From contig JAMXSV010000003.1 in NCBI GenBank assembly GCA_027559495.1, positions 992,001 through 1,056,000 of the forward strand: DNA of 64,000 bases, given 5' to 3'. The notes beneath the pieces are model-generated. The model saw nothing but the letters and a program-made list of their open reading frames with translations, did not search any database and had not been told where the DNA came from. This document shows positions 1 through 12,466 of this stretch, in pieces (within the stretch, counting starts at the first letter, position 1; each line of letters starts with the position of its first letter). The translations under genes and the position numbers were made by a program. Source of the stretch: Aurifilum marmelostoma. Its lineage: Eukaryota; Ascomycota; Sordariomycetes; Diaporthales; Cryphonectriaceae.

Positions 1-188
1 AGAAGAAAAAAAAAATAACCAGGGATCGAAACACGACGAACCAATCTCTGAGGCACACATAAGACATACTTACAACTCATCACAGTCGGCCACGTTCACT
101 TTGCCATGCAGTAGGGGCGCACCCAAATGCTACCATGCAACCACACCTGCAAGCAGCAGCATCTTTACTGCATTCGATATGAGCCGTA

Positions 189-202
189 CCCCCCCCCCCC
201 CC
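189..202. repeat. C14 homopolymer
   Basis: Fourteen consecutive C on the plus strand in non-coding DNA. Confidence 0.95.
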
Positions 203-3062
203 TCTCTCTCTTCTTCCCCTGCCTCTTGGGTGCCGGGACCACGTCTGGGGTCAGTGGTGGGTCCGAATTGATTTATCACCGTGATCCTCGACATAGCCAG
301 CCATTGAGCTCCTCACCTGTCCTCCCAACAGCAGCAGATCTATCTCCTTAGCTCCCGGAAGAGGCGGCGTCCCTGAGCCGCCCCGTCGAAATTTCTCTTG
401 GGTCAAGGGCCGCCTTCACCCTCCAGCTCGATCAATGCTCTCTGTCGCTCTCATGGAACTTGCGATTCGTTGTCCGCTGTTGCGGTGGACACTATTGTGC
501 CGGGCCAGCAACCCGACCATGATGGTCTGATGAAAGTTCGCCCTCCACTCTAATCATAGCAACATCTCCTTCCCAATTGACTCTCACAGGACCGGCTCCG
601 GCATGACACCAATGCAGTATTTTCCAAGCGACGTTAGCTTGCATGCATCTTCCCCTTGCCTGCCATCAACACCCTAGCCGTCCGGGGCAGCTGCTGAGGA
701 GACTTTTGCGATAGGTGTCCCGCTTTGTCCTGCATGCCCACAGGAACGGGTCTTGGGAAAAAGACATAAAAAAAGATGGAGGGAGGGCCAGGGGTGAACA
801 TTGGCGGGAGGGGGGAGGGGGGGAGGGGGGCTTACTCACCAGTTGGTACCCTGGGGCTCGCTTGAATTGCATTGAATGCTACCTCGCCAAGGTTTCTTCT
901 GCAGAAACTCTGCTACCCCACTCATTTGTCCTGCAGGTGAAGAAGAGCTATCCTAGTCCCCTTCTCCCGGCCCCTCCTTACTACTGTGTACCATGGTGTT
1001 TACCATCCGGTGGTGACACGGCTTACAGTGCTTACATGACGGCCGCTTTATTCATAGCACAAGTCCGGACGGGTGGCTGCTTTCTGCCCCAAGCCTCCTT
1101 GAGAAATTTCGACCTGCATGGTGTGTTGCAGAACAGAACGAAGCACGACTTTTGGCTGATGTTTTCCACTATCTTCTTGTCTTAACCCCACGCTTTGGCC
1201 ATGTCTCGTTGCTGGAATGCAGGACGCGAAGAGCTTCCTCCTCATCCTCCTCCACCACCACCGCCACCGTTTCAGCCATCTGTCTCTCACTAGGCTGGCT
1301 GACTGACCACACTTGTGCCTTGCAGCTCGTATGCTGTCAGACAAACGCCTGGAGAAGACTTGTGTGCCGGTATCGTGGTCTCGTGGAGCTTGGGGATTGC
1401 CCCGATGACAACAATTGTCGACATTGCATCCACTTTTCTGTCTTCAATTGGACCCGCAGCAGCCCCAGCATGAGGCTTGCATGAGCTAGAAAAGAAAATT
1501 CCAGAGGTCATTGCAAAAAAGAAGGCGAACTGCGTGGCATTCTCTCGTCCTGTCCTCGCCCGAACGAACTGACGATGCTGCCTGCCGCAGTCCCATCTCG
1601 TGGGCGGAATCGACGTTCCGGCCTAAAGAGACGCCACAGGCCTTTTGGTGGCTTGTTCTTTCTTTGCTTTTTTTTTTCCTTCTTTCTTTTTCTTCTTGTT
1701 GCTTCTGCTGCACACAGATTTGAGTGCGGACCCGGGATTGGCACCTGCGCGAGCTTGCCCGCCTTCGTGCACCCATTTGGGCGGGGCATGCGGCCCAGAA
1801 CATGTCGTACAGAAAATTCGACAGGGGACCTGATCCTCCCAAGGTCAAGCCTCGCGGGCTGGGGGGGGGGTGTGTCCATCATGTAAAGAAGAGGGTGACA
1901 TGGTCTCGTCAACGCCACTCATCTGGAAATGGTGTTCCGATCACATCCGTGGTTCAGGCTCCTTGACCACCTTCAGGCCGTGGGGGGGAGAGGAAGGGGA
2001 AAGGGCCATTATGCTCTTCCCCGTTCGTGTCTGGCCCTAATCTGATTCGCAACGAGAGAGAACGCGAGAGAGACAGAGACCACACAGGACAGTGTTTTAG
2101 AAGCAAGACCCCCTGACAGTCGCAGCAAGCATCCAGCGCTGGGCCACATCAATAAGATTGAGCGATCGACAACGTTCCCACGCAGGGTTGCAGAAGGCTT
2201 CCCGAGATGCATCAAACCCCAGCCGGGGGGTTGTTCCGTGGGACCACACTTTTCGGCTCCTGGCTCTTCGGCGCCGACCTATTGGGCTGGGAAGGGGGGG
2301 AGGGGGGGAGCTCTTCATCAAATACAATCAGCGCACCCCTCACCACTACGGTGCGGATATGCTTGATAATTGGGGCTTAAGGGCTAGGTTCTGTCGCCGT
2401 CACGTCTGTCTTGGCTCCACGTCACAGAAATAAGACAAGAAGAATGAAAGATCGGGTGGGTAGATGGGTGTGTGAAGGGTGGTGAGTGGTGCATTGAGCA
2501 CACACCGTTGGGCTCATGCACACAAAAATGTTCAGGCGCCGGGATATGCATCTTACCGAGATTCGTGGCATGCACCGCTTGACCCAAGTGGGAACCCGAA
2601 TCGTGGTAGGTCATATATTTCTTCCTCTGCAATTGGGCCGTGATGATGTGACGACAATTGATCATTGAACGCCACATACAGAGGAAATGCCTTTCCCGCT
2701 CCCCCACCTGCAACTGCTCGGAATGTCACGGCGGCGCGCCTACAGTTTCCTGCCAATTTACTCAAGGGCTTGGCTTGGGCTAGCAGAGAAGAGCAGGTTG
2801 CGGAGGAGGGGAGCACCTCGTATCAGCACGGCCGGCCAGCCAGCCCTCGCCCCGTGGTGTATGTCTCACTGGTTGACAAGCGTGCAGACCAGGCCCTATT
2901 CCCTTCCTTTAGCGTTGTCGACCTAGAGGAAACCTCTCTACCTCTCCACCTCTCCACGTTACTGGTGGCATCGGGCATCAGGCACGGAATGTCTCAGCCG
3001 GCGACCTAACGTGGCTTGCGGGCTAGAAAAGGCGCCAGACGAAGCTTCGCAGGCGGCCTATG

Positions 3063-3080
3063 CGTGTGTGTGTGTGTGTG
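3063..3080. repeat. (GT)n microsatellite
   Basis: Nine GT units, continued imperfectly to about 3088. Confidence 0.9.
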
Positions 3081-6000
3081 TATGTGTGCCGAATGATTAC
3101 ATCTCTCAGTCATGGCAATAGTATGTGCCAAGCAGAAGATCTCTCGCTTCGTCCTCCCGGGAGAAAGGGTTGCCTCGGAGTTTGAGGACGGGCCCTGGGC
3201 TATCAGAGACATAGATTGGATACAGCGATTTCGCTCCATAACACTCTCTTCCTTCTCATGCTCACGTCATACCCTGCTCGCTATACTTTGTCCCGTGATC
3301 TCGAGAGGCGTCCCTTGTCTTCCTTGACGTCTCGGTTCAGCTCGGTCTTTTTTCTTTTGATGTTAGTATATGATGGTCTCGATGCTTAGACGCTTCTCAC
3401 CCCCCCCCCCTCTTCATACGCTGCACAACACTGCACCGAAATGACACACAAGCCCCGTCTCTAACCAGAGGACGAGATATCCTCCGTGGTCAAGGAGCCA
3501 AACAAGAATCCCTTCATGTCATGCATGAACGTGTCACAGATGTCATCGACGATGTGCAAGTGCCCTACTGATGACAGCAAGGCGCATCAGGTATCCGGGG
3601 CCATAAATTCGTCACAGGGGCTGCTGCTGTATAAGGATGAGGGCCAGAACCAATCTGCACAGATTTGATCAGCATTCATCATTGCCTCATATGAGATTGT
3701 GATACCTTCTCTCTCTCGCAAGCGCCTGTTGCATTCCTATTTTTTTCGCCCCCCCCTTTTTCTCGGGAGCGAATAGGATCGTCGGGACGGATATTGGCGC
3801 CGTGATTGGGCCTTGCATGTCGTCCCAGATCCAGGGTGGAGGCCAACCCCCCCCCCCCCTAACTAAAGTGTGTGTGTGTGGTGTGAGAAGAGATGTGTGT
3901 GCGCCGACCATTTAATTCACACTTCAAGCATGCACCCGATAGAAAAGATGTGTGGCTTGCGGGGAGAGTGAGAGAGAGTGGGCTCTCTTGCTTGCACATG
4001 ACCGCTATCTCGTGCGTGATTAAAGGAGGTCGTCACAAGTGTGTCGTCACAGTCTGAATGTCGACAAGCCACACTGGCGCGGAACTCCGGAGGCTGCCGT
4101 CCTGCAGGATCGTGGCAGGATCACATGAGGATGAGTGAGAGAGGTTGAGTGGGAGATAGGGCCCTAGGTGAATGACACTTGTATTTTTATTTTTGTTGTT
4201 GTACCGCCCATGTGTATGGGGTCCCTTTGAGCACACAGGCCGCCGTCGGGTGGACCGGCTACATTCTGAGGCAAGCTGCCTCGTGAGTACGAATATCTTG
4301 ATCTGACGAGGACTCTCTGGATCTGTATTGGTGGTAATATTATTATTTTTCATCATAAGGGAGCACGATGGAGCAGGAGCCTGTACTCATTCAGCCCGTG
4401 GCCCAGACATATAGTCAGTTTTTACGAGAAACAAAATACACCATCGTGACACCCTTCATGTGCTCTTATTGAACCATGCCCCAAGAATATGCATACCGTT
4501 CCGAGAGCCAGCGAGCCACTGAGACCCTCTGCCCGCGCCAGTAGGGGCGGCCGCGAATGGAGGTCCGAAGAGATGGGTTAAGGACTGATGGACAGAGACC
4601 TCGGAGGCCGTCATGAGGGAGCGCTCGAATAAATGATACCTTCATCTTCCATAGAGCAACAGGCGAAAGGCCTTCATCACCGCAGAAGGGACAGCAGTCG
4701 CCCCCTCGTATGCAGAGAGGAGGCGTCCTGTCCGCGTCGTCACCACTCCCCCTCTCTCCTCTCAACAACGACTCCATCGTTTTTTTGGCTCTTTTCTCCC
4801 GTGCCCCAGCAAGAAGCGCATGTGCCTGCTCCCGAAGGAGGACAATGGAGGAAGGAGGCAATCCGACACCCCCCAAAAAGAAGTCCTCCTCCCGATGTTC
4901 ATCAGCACGAAGAGAACCCGGCCCCTTAGCCTAGGAAGGAGTGAAATCGAGATGTTGGACTGCATTGTTCAACGCTGAATACCGTGGCTTGCGAACACGA
5001 CACAGACAGAGAGATGGGAACCCGCAAGGGCTTCTCGATCGGAAAGGGCAGGGGAGGGAGAGGCCGCGGGTAGATGCATCTGCGCCCTCTGCGCGCAGCC
5101 CTTGTCATACCACCTTTCGACGTCCTCTGCTGGACCTTGTGACGATCTCTTTTCCCTCCCTTCTTCTTTGTTCCGACAGCTTTTGAGGGGTCTGTGTTGT
5201 TATCGTTGTGTAATTCACACTTGGGGGATGGTAGAAACTGGTAAAGAGAGGCGATCTCCGATTTGGGGAGGATTTGGTGTTCGGCCTCCTCCGGTCCTGT
5301 TTTCTTTTGAGTTGCTGTTACTGTATGCTGTTGTAAGCCAGGGCCTTTAGTGGATGTGTGTGAGGCAAGAGGGAGGAGGGAAGGAATTGGTCGGTTGTTG
5401 GATGTGAAGTGAATCACCCTGCTGTTCTTCTCCTCCCCTTCTCTCTCTCTTCACGATCCCTTGGGTGTGTGTAGATGGACTTGTTGCCGGATCTGGCCCA
5501 TCACTGTTGAGAGAAGGGCATCCAAGCGGAGAGGGAGAGTATGTCTGTGGAAGAGAGGGAGGAGATGGAGGTCCGACTTCGTCCCTCGCTACTGTCTCTG
5601 CTCTCTTCCAACCTCAGGGCTCGTGGGAGTCTTTCCTCTATGTCCCAACCTCCATCCACTCTCCCAACCCCAGTCGTCGATCTCGTCACCTCCCACACAT
5701 GCCAAGATACCCAGGTCGGACCCAGAAACAACCCCTTCTAGTCTTGTTCCCCTGGGCAATCTGGCAAGCTCACCCATCGTCGACTGCTGCTGTCCCAGTG
5801 GGTATCGCTAACCCCCCCTTCCTCCTCTCTCCTCCCATGACCTCTGCATACCCCAAGGTTCAGGAGGCGAAACACACACACACACCTCTAAGATGTCTCC
5901 AATGACCAACTCCATCCATCATCATCCAACATCATCTTCGTCTCCCCTGCTTCGAAGTAGGCGATCACGACGGTGGAGAGGGAGGGCCCGCGGCGGCATA

Positions 6001-6594
6001 GCGGATGGAGGAACCAGTCTGCCTAGCAGGCCGCGGCTGGATGATGATGAGAAAGCCAAGCTGCGGGGCAGCATGCTCTGCAATCATAACCGACTCGGCG
6101 GCGCAGCCCCTCGATGACAGTGAAAGGCGCGGAAAGAGGAGAGGGTTGGATGGATGGGTTGATGACTGGGTGAGCGTGAGCGGGCGAGAGGACGAAGTGT
6201 GGCGAAGAACCTGGTTTCATGTCACGGAAACTGCCTCTCTAGACCCAAAAGGCAAGTCGAGCAGGAGACAAAGTCGGAAAGGAGAAGTCGACAGGAAGGC
6301 TCGGGGCTGAAAATACTCCGTTGTGTGCTTCCAACACTCACTCGCCCCCCCCCCCCCCCCGCCCTCCGCGGCCCCACCCTTCCTTCTCAAGCTTTGACCC
6401 CCTTCGGCTGGTTCGGAGAGGAGGGTTTGGAATTCGTTATCTGATCGACAGGAGTCAATGACATGTCACTCTCGAGTTCGCAAGAAGGAGGAACCGGTCA
6501 AGCTGGGATGTGTGCGGGTGTGTGTGTGTAGATGTAGAATGGTCAGATGCCATTCATTGTGTGTGTATTCAGATTATCCAAAAAGAAGAAGAAG

Positions 6595-6619
6595 AAAAAA
6601 AAAAAAAAAAAAAAAAAAA
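6595..6619. repeat. A25 homopolymer
   Basis: Twenty-five A preceded by GAA repeats; non-coding. Confidence 0.9.
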
Positions 6620-7146
6620 GAAATAACAAAAAACAGACTTCAACTCACTCGAGGTGACCGAGGAGGGTGGGGGGTATCTACCGACTAATGCTAAAAAAAA
6701 AACAAAAACACTCTTGAAGAAGACGATGAGGAAGATCATCACCAAGAAAAAAATCCATCTCTTTCTTTGCCCTGTGTTGCGCCAAATGTTTCCGAACAAG
6801 ACAAGAAAAACTCCGCGGACTTTGCTGCTGGCGCTGATGTCCATATTCCATTCCATGTTATCGGAAGAAAGAAGAAAAAAAGTAATAAAAGAAATAAATG
6901 CAAGAAACGAAAACTGGAATCGCTCGCTTATGACATGTGTGACCAAGAAACTCCCAAGCTGGTAGTCAAAGAAGAAAAAAAAATGCCCAATAAATGCCCT
7001 TGGTCTTTCCCTTGTGAAGATGACGCCTCCTCTTCTAGAACTGTGCCCTCGGCGTGGTAATCATAGGAGGAAATAAAAAAAGAATTGCCCCTTTGCGCTT
7101 TCGTCGCAGGCGACTGACTGTCCACAACAAGCTCCCGAGACCAGGT

Positions 7147-7210
7147 GGGGGGGGGGGGGGGGGGGTGTGTGCCTCCACCCAGCACACACAAGCACACACA
7201 CACACACACA
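7147..7210. repeat. G19 run followed by (CA)n tract
   Basis: Nineteen consecutive G at 7147-7165, then GTGTGT, and a CA-rich microsatellite at 7183-7210. Confidence 0.9.
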
Positions 7211-8686
7211 ATTACCATCATAATCCAGGGCCCGCAACCATAACGACGGGATCCGTTCATGCCCGCCCGCCCAGGTCCCGAGACTCTGGGAGCGCGGGAA
7301 GGGAACGAGCCCGTTCCGCCGGGGGGTGGGGGGGGGATGAACGGATCAGGAGGCTAGGGCGTGCTGCATTCGGCAATTATGAACCCCAAACAATGAATGA
7401 ATGGAAGCGGGTATGTGTATGTGCGGGCGAGAAAATGCGTAGCGGGTTGGTGAAATGAGAGAAGAGAGAAGAGGATGGATGAGCTGAGTCCATTCACCAC
7501 GCATAGTGAATGGAAATCACAATCCCGAGGTTGTCGGTGACTGGTCCTGGGCTTGTCGGCAAACCAGGCCCACGACGGGCATTTGTCGGGAAGAGTTTCC
7601 CGATAGCCCATATTCAAGATTAACTCGGCTGAATGGGGGCTGCTCACCCGTAGCCTCGGGGGTTTGTTGTCATTGTTGTGTGATGGTAAAAGGTTAAATT
7701 CTTCCCCCGTTTCCCCACGGGGGGGGGGGGGCAGGGAGAATGGGTAAGAATGAGAGGAATAGGAGGGGGGGGGGGGTTGGGGGAGAGGACCACCAGAGGA
7801 TTGATTGATCGACTCCGCACCGCCGATCCGTCTCACTCCGAAAAGAATTCGTGTAGTGATGAATAAAAGTGTGTCTAGCGAAACAGGCTGACATGGCCGT
7901 GTGGATGGTCATGATCCGGATTCTCTAGATTGGGGTGAAAGGTGATTGCGACCATGAGTGAGTAAGAACCGGGGACTTCAGCGCATGAGCATAGCCGATA
8001 GTCCCCCCGCCCCCCCCCTCAGGGTCCCGGCAGGCGGCGGTGTGCGTCCAGCGCAAAGCCTGCTTGTTTGCTTGGTGGTGTCGTTGTGAGACGGGCGAGA
8101 CTGTGAAATCCGAAAACAGGATTTGGGACCGAAAAAAACAAAAAAAGGGGCCGATGACTGTGTGTGGGTGTGCAAGAGGCGGCGCCGTGTATTCCGTGAG
8201 GAAGAGTGCTGGTGTAGCTCCAGACTTGTCTCTGCTGCTGACTATCCGGTGGTGTGAAGTTTGTTGTTGGGGGTATCATAAATGTTCCGTGGTGGTCAGA
8301 AGAATAATTAGAAGAAAAAAAAAAAGATGACCGAAAAAGAAAGCTGATTATTAAAAAAAAATGCCGTCAGCAATAATCCTTTGTTTTCTTTACTTGTTGT
8401 TGTAAGACTGGGAGCGCAGGATGCCGAGTGCGGTTGCACCCAAGGATCCGATCCTCCTGTGTGTGTGTCTCTGGCCCTCAGACATAATACGCTACCACCC
8501 TACGCAACGTGGGATCGGTACGGGGTGGGAGCGCAGGAGGGCGAGACAAGACCGAGAGGCGTGATGGGATTGGTAAGCTGATGGGATGGATACGTACTTT
8601 GTTTGGTGCAGCCACCGCGTAAGCCTCGCCACGGTCCAGCAGCAGCGAGGGCGGTCTTGGGGGGGGGGGGCCCGTACGGCGGCCCT

Positions 8687-9202
8687 CTATTCGGCGATGG
8701 GCGTCATGGCAGACAGCTTGCTCTTGGGCTGGGGGCTGCCGCTCTTCCTGCCGCTGCTGCTGCTGCTGCTGCTGGAGGACGACGAGGAGCCCTTCTTGGC
8801 CTGCTTTGCTGCCTTGGCCCGTCTCCGCTGCTCCTTCTCGCGCATGACGACGGCGATGTACTCGCGCTGGCGCATGGCCTGCTCGCGGCGCATCTCCTCG
8901 ATCTCCTCGTCCGTGATGTGCCGGACCGGTGCCAGCTGCGGCGATGGTGTCTGGGACCCGTAGCTCGAGACCGAGTGTGCGTCCTCGTCCGCGAACACGG
9001 GCTCCGAGAGGAAGGCGAGGTCCTCGTCCGAGATGTAGGAGCTCGCGCGGGGGGTGTGGTGGTCGTCGCCCAGCGAGTCGCGCCGGGGCCAGCTGGGAAA
9101 TGCGCAGCTGGCGTCGAGAGATGCCGACGAGTGGTACGTGTTGCTCCTTGATGGGATCTCCATGGCCGGAGTCGAGCTGTACGAGCCGTATGAGCCGTAC
9201 AT
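8687..9202 (-). CDS. Small Ser-rich conserved-looking fungal protein, function unknown
   Basis: A 171-residue intronless frame. I start it at the ATG of 9202 (MYGSYGSYSS...), because the frame further upstream loses codon bias and becomes His/Thr-rich UTR-like sequence. The N-terminal half is Ser/Tyr-rich and includes CAFPSWPRRDSL (about residues 34-45) and SYISDEDLAFL (about 56-66). The second half begins with a charged helix (about 92-135, TDEEIEEMRREQ... then KEQRRRAKAAKQAKKG), followed by 12 serines (seven of them a CAG/CTG repeat on the plus strand) and a basic tail. No membrane segment or signal peptide is visible. It looks like a soluble, partly disordered and probably phosphorylated protein. 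The function is not known to me. It stands alone between two very long non-coding stretches. Confidence 0.72.
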   Translation of the reverse strand: MYGSYGSYSSTPAMEIPSRSNTYHSSASLDASCAFPSWPRRDSLGDDHHTPRASSYISDEDLAFLSEPVFADEDAHSVSSYGSQTPSPQLAPVRHITDEEIEEMRREQAMRQREYIAVVMREKEQRRRAKAAKQAKKGSSSSSSSSSSSSGRKSGSPQPKSKLSAMTPIAE

Positions 9203-9793
9203 TTTGACTGTGGTGTTGGTGTTGGTGGTGGTGGTGGGCGTTTCTGGACGCGTTGATATTTTATTCCAGAGTGTGTAGTAGGGCAGCCGTGTCGCGTTTG
9301 CCGTGGGTGTATAAGTGTTTGCAAGACGTGTTTTCCGGCTAATAGTCCTGTATCGGGAAATAAAAGGTGGGCGGGTGGGTGGTGGTGACAAGACTTTGAT
9401 GTTGTGTGTGTATGTGTGTGTATGGCAGTTGTCCACAACAGAGAACAAGAGATGTCTGACTTTCCAAACACAACTTTGTCAAGGGGAAATGTCCTGATGA
9501 TGAGGGTGATGATGATGATGATGATAATAAAAAAAAAAAAGGCGCTCAGGCAGGGCGAGGCCTGGTCACCTGGAGGGAGGCTCAGGGTGATATATGAATC
9601 ATCCGGATACTGCGCGTGCGAGGGAGGCAACAACAGGCTGAACATTTGACAAGGCACAAGGGGCGGCAGGGATCGTGCCCGACTCAGACCGAGCTTGGGC
9701 AGGGATACAAATGACAGGGCGAGGTTAGGGAAGAGGGAGAAGAAGGGGGGGGGGGGCTCAGACGGTAAACCAGAACAGCCCAACCCCAACAAC

Positions 9794-9818
9794 CACCACC
9801 ACCACCACCACCACCACT
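9794..9818. repeat. (CAC)n trinucleotide repeat
   Basis: About eight CAC units, outside any supported gene. Confidence 0.9.
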
Positions 9819-12439
9819 CTCAGTCCTCGCCTGAATCCGTCCGACGAGCCCAGCCCGGCGGGAAACTCGTTGTGCCCCCCACACACACGCCTAGCCCAGA
9901 CAGAACAGGGGGAGGGGGGTCCGGACGCAGAAGTAAAGCGGTCTCGGTTCCGTGCTTTTGATATGAGTGTAACGTCTCCCTCCCTGCAAAAGTAGCGGTC
10001 GAGAGGTGCGAGTAATCCGTATGCAGCGTCTGACCGCCCTACCGCTTAGGCTGCAACCTTGACGGCCAGGAGGGGGGGGGGGTCTTGTCTGCTCACGAAA
10101 GCATCCCTCTTCTCTCTTTCTGGTACACACACCAGCCCCTCCTTCGTCTGGTATTCCCCTTTCGGTAGCGATTACTCGAGCCCAGACCTGCCATTGGCCT
10201 TGAGCCCATCCTGAATCGCTTTCCGAACGCAGATCTTCTTCAGGTCGGAAACCCTCGCGTCCAAATTCTCGGGATGCACCGTCGCGACCGCTTTTACCGT
10301 CTTCCCTGGTTACCATCGAGGCATGCTCACCGCCGCCTGTAGATCCGGGATAAGGGATGGTTGCAGCACCAACTTATTTTTTTTCTTCTTCTTCTTCTTC
10401 CTCTTCTCCCTCCCATCAGCCAAAGGAGGGAAAAACAAACGCCTTGGGCCCCCACACCTCCTTGAACTCGGGAGGGTACAATCGCGCAATCTGTGGCTGC
10501 GGAAAAAAACAAGTCGTGACCGCCCAATGTCCACATTCTGAGCGTCATCGAATTTCTCTGTCCGCTGGTTTGTTGGCAGAACTTGTTTTGCTGCCCTGCC
10601 CTGCTCTTGGCTTCTTTTATTCTTTTTTTTCTTTTTTTCTTTCTCTCCCCCTTCCCTCGTCTCTGCCCTCCTCAGCCTAATAATTCCTGGGCCGAGGGTC
10701 CGGAAGGAATCCGGTGCCAGCGAAGACTCATTGGGCCCAGGTCATAGACTCGCTCCAACTCCCAAGAACCAACCAGATCAGTCAGACGCGATACGGTGCA
10801 CTGTTTGGTTGGTTAGCGACCGAATCACAGCCGCACAATTTTTCGCCAACCTCCCCAAGTACACCAGGTACGTATCATTACGTAGACGGAGCTGCCTTGA
10901 AAGTTGGCGGCGCGCTCGGGTCGGAACCTTGATACTGGTTCTGTCTAGATGGTGAGGGTGTGTGGGTGTGTCGTGTTGTGTCGCACCGTCGTACTCTAGC
11001 TACGTAGGACAAGCCGGCGGTAAAGAGTCACGAATGTCCACGTCGCCGTCCTCACGGACTTGCTGCATAGCTCGTGCCCAAGTCGCCTTGTCACATTGCC
11101 AGATTGAGATGAGACCCGTGCGTGCCATAGCTCTCGAGGCGAGAGTTCCGATTGCTGCTGAATCGCCTAAAACCACCTGCCGCTCGCAGGTTGCATCCCT
11201 CATCCCAACAACCAGCCCTCAAGCCCGCACAAACTCAACCCCCCCCCCCCCGCGGGGCTCCCATCTCGCACGCGGTGACTCAAACCCGGCAGGTAGCACT
11301 GTCAAGCATGTGGTTGCAGTGTGGTGCTAACAACTTCTTCTGGCATGTCCCTTTTGGGAAGACAGAACTCCCTAGGGATGGATCGGGGTGATCCCCGACG
11401 GTAGATAAACAGCCCCCCCCCCTTCCCCCTCCTTCTCTGACTGTACAGCTGGACGGTAATTTTTCCGCCAGCCTTTGTTGCGACGAGGAAGCTTACTTCT
11501 ACAATACGTCCTGGAATTCTCCAGGGCAGGGTTGTATCATTGTCATCAGTAATCCAAATTTCCCCGGGGGTGGAGGAGCCTTGGCCAGCTTGTGCTACCA
11601 ACACGAACGTAGCGTATGTGTACTATGGTAGGGTGGTAGGGCAGCCAAGCAGGGTGAGTCAGATCGCATTGCATAAGGTGGTAGTATTGGTGTGCAAAGC
11701 ACCTCACCGACTATATGCGCGTGGGCTGCGGGCCGTAAGAAAGAACGGGCGATGACTGCTCGTGTCGCGCCCTGCGAGGTGTGATGCGCAATCACCGTCG
11801 TGGCGATAGGGCAAGCTCATTCAGCAGGCCGATCCCTCATACCCAGAATTAATAATGCCATGGATGGCAACGCCTCGCAATCTGTTTCCCGGCCATCGTG
11901 TGTCTGCTAGAGTGGGTGGCGGCCTGGAGGGGAAGTGCGGAACGAGATGTGACATTGATGTTTTCGCAGCTGCATTCCTGGAAGAGTGAGTGATTCGCAG
12001 AGATGCGGTCCCGGGATCGAGGATACCAGACGGTTGCACGACGCTGGAAGCATGCTTCTTTCGCTCGCATGTAACCCAGATCTCGCCGATTCTGCATCCG
12101 CTAGTTCATCGTGTCGGTCCTTCTGCAGGTTGCGAGCCCTGCTGGAATGCGTCAGACCAAAGTACCTGGGATGGATGGTCGCAGACCCCCTTCCCCGGCC
12201 CCGGCAACACCCCCCCCCCCAGAAAAGAAAGGGCCTCGCACAGGTAGTTCAGTTTTATCTCGCAGGATTTCTGATGTTCCATCTGGCCGCCGCTGGCGGT
12301 CGAGGCCCAAACACCAGAGAACCCAGCCACTCTAGAAGCAGTTTTTCTCTTTTGTGCTTCTTTTTTTTTTTCCCCGGCAACGCAAAAATACATTGCTCGA
12401 TCCAAGGTTCGAGAGGGTGGTGTGACTGTTTCCTCATGC

Positions 12440-12466
12440 CACACACACACACACACACACACACAC
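12440..12466. repeat. (CA)n microsatellite
   Basis: About 13 CA units in the gene-poor region. Confidence 0.9.

Larger units (their letters stand above)
1..8686. other. Gene-poor region, no supported gene
   Basis: I see no reading frame here with coding character: the open frames are short, overlap on both strands, lack C/G-biased third positions and match nothing I recognise. The DNA is rich in low-complexity tracts: C14 at 189-202, (GT)n near 3063-3080, C14 at 3846-3859, C16 at 6345-6360, A25 at 6595-6619, G19 at 7147-7165 followed by (CA)n to 7210, and G13 at 7719-7731. It may hold untranslated or regulatory sequence of the gene at 8687-9202 or of a gene left of the window, or a non-coding transcript; the sequence alone does not decide. 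Confidence 0.6.

Noticed and set aside
8704..9792. 362-codon minus-strand frame overlapping the small Ser-rich gene
   Set aside because: It is the other frame over the same DNA, ending in Ala/Arg-rich shadow sequence; the frame 8687-9202 has the better codon use.
12440..12466. Regular CA repeat considered as a structured array
   Set aside because: Simple dinucleotide microsatellite without spacers; not a CRISPR or satellite.
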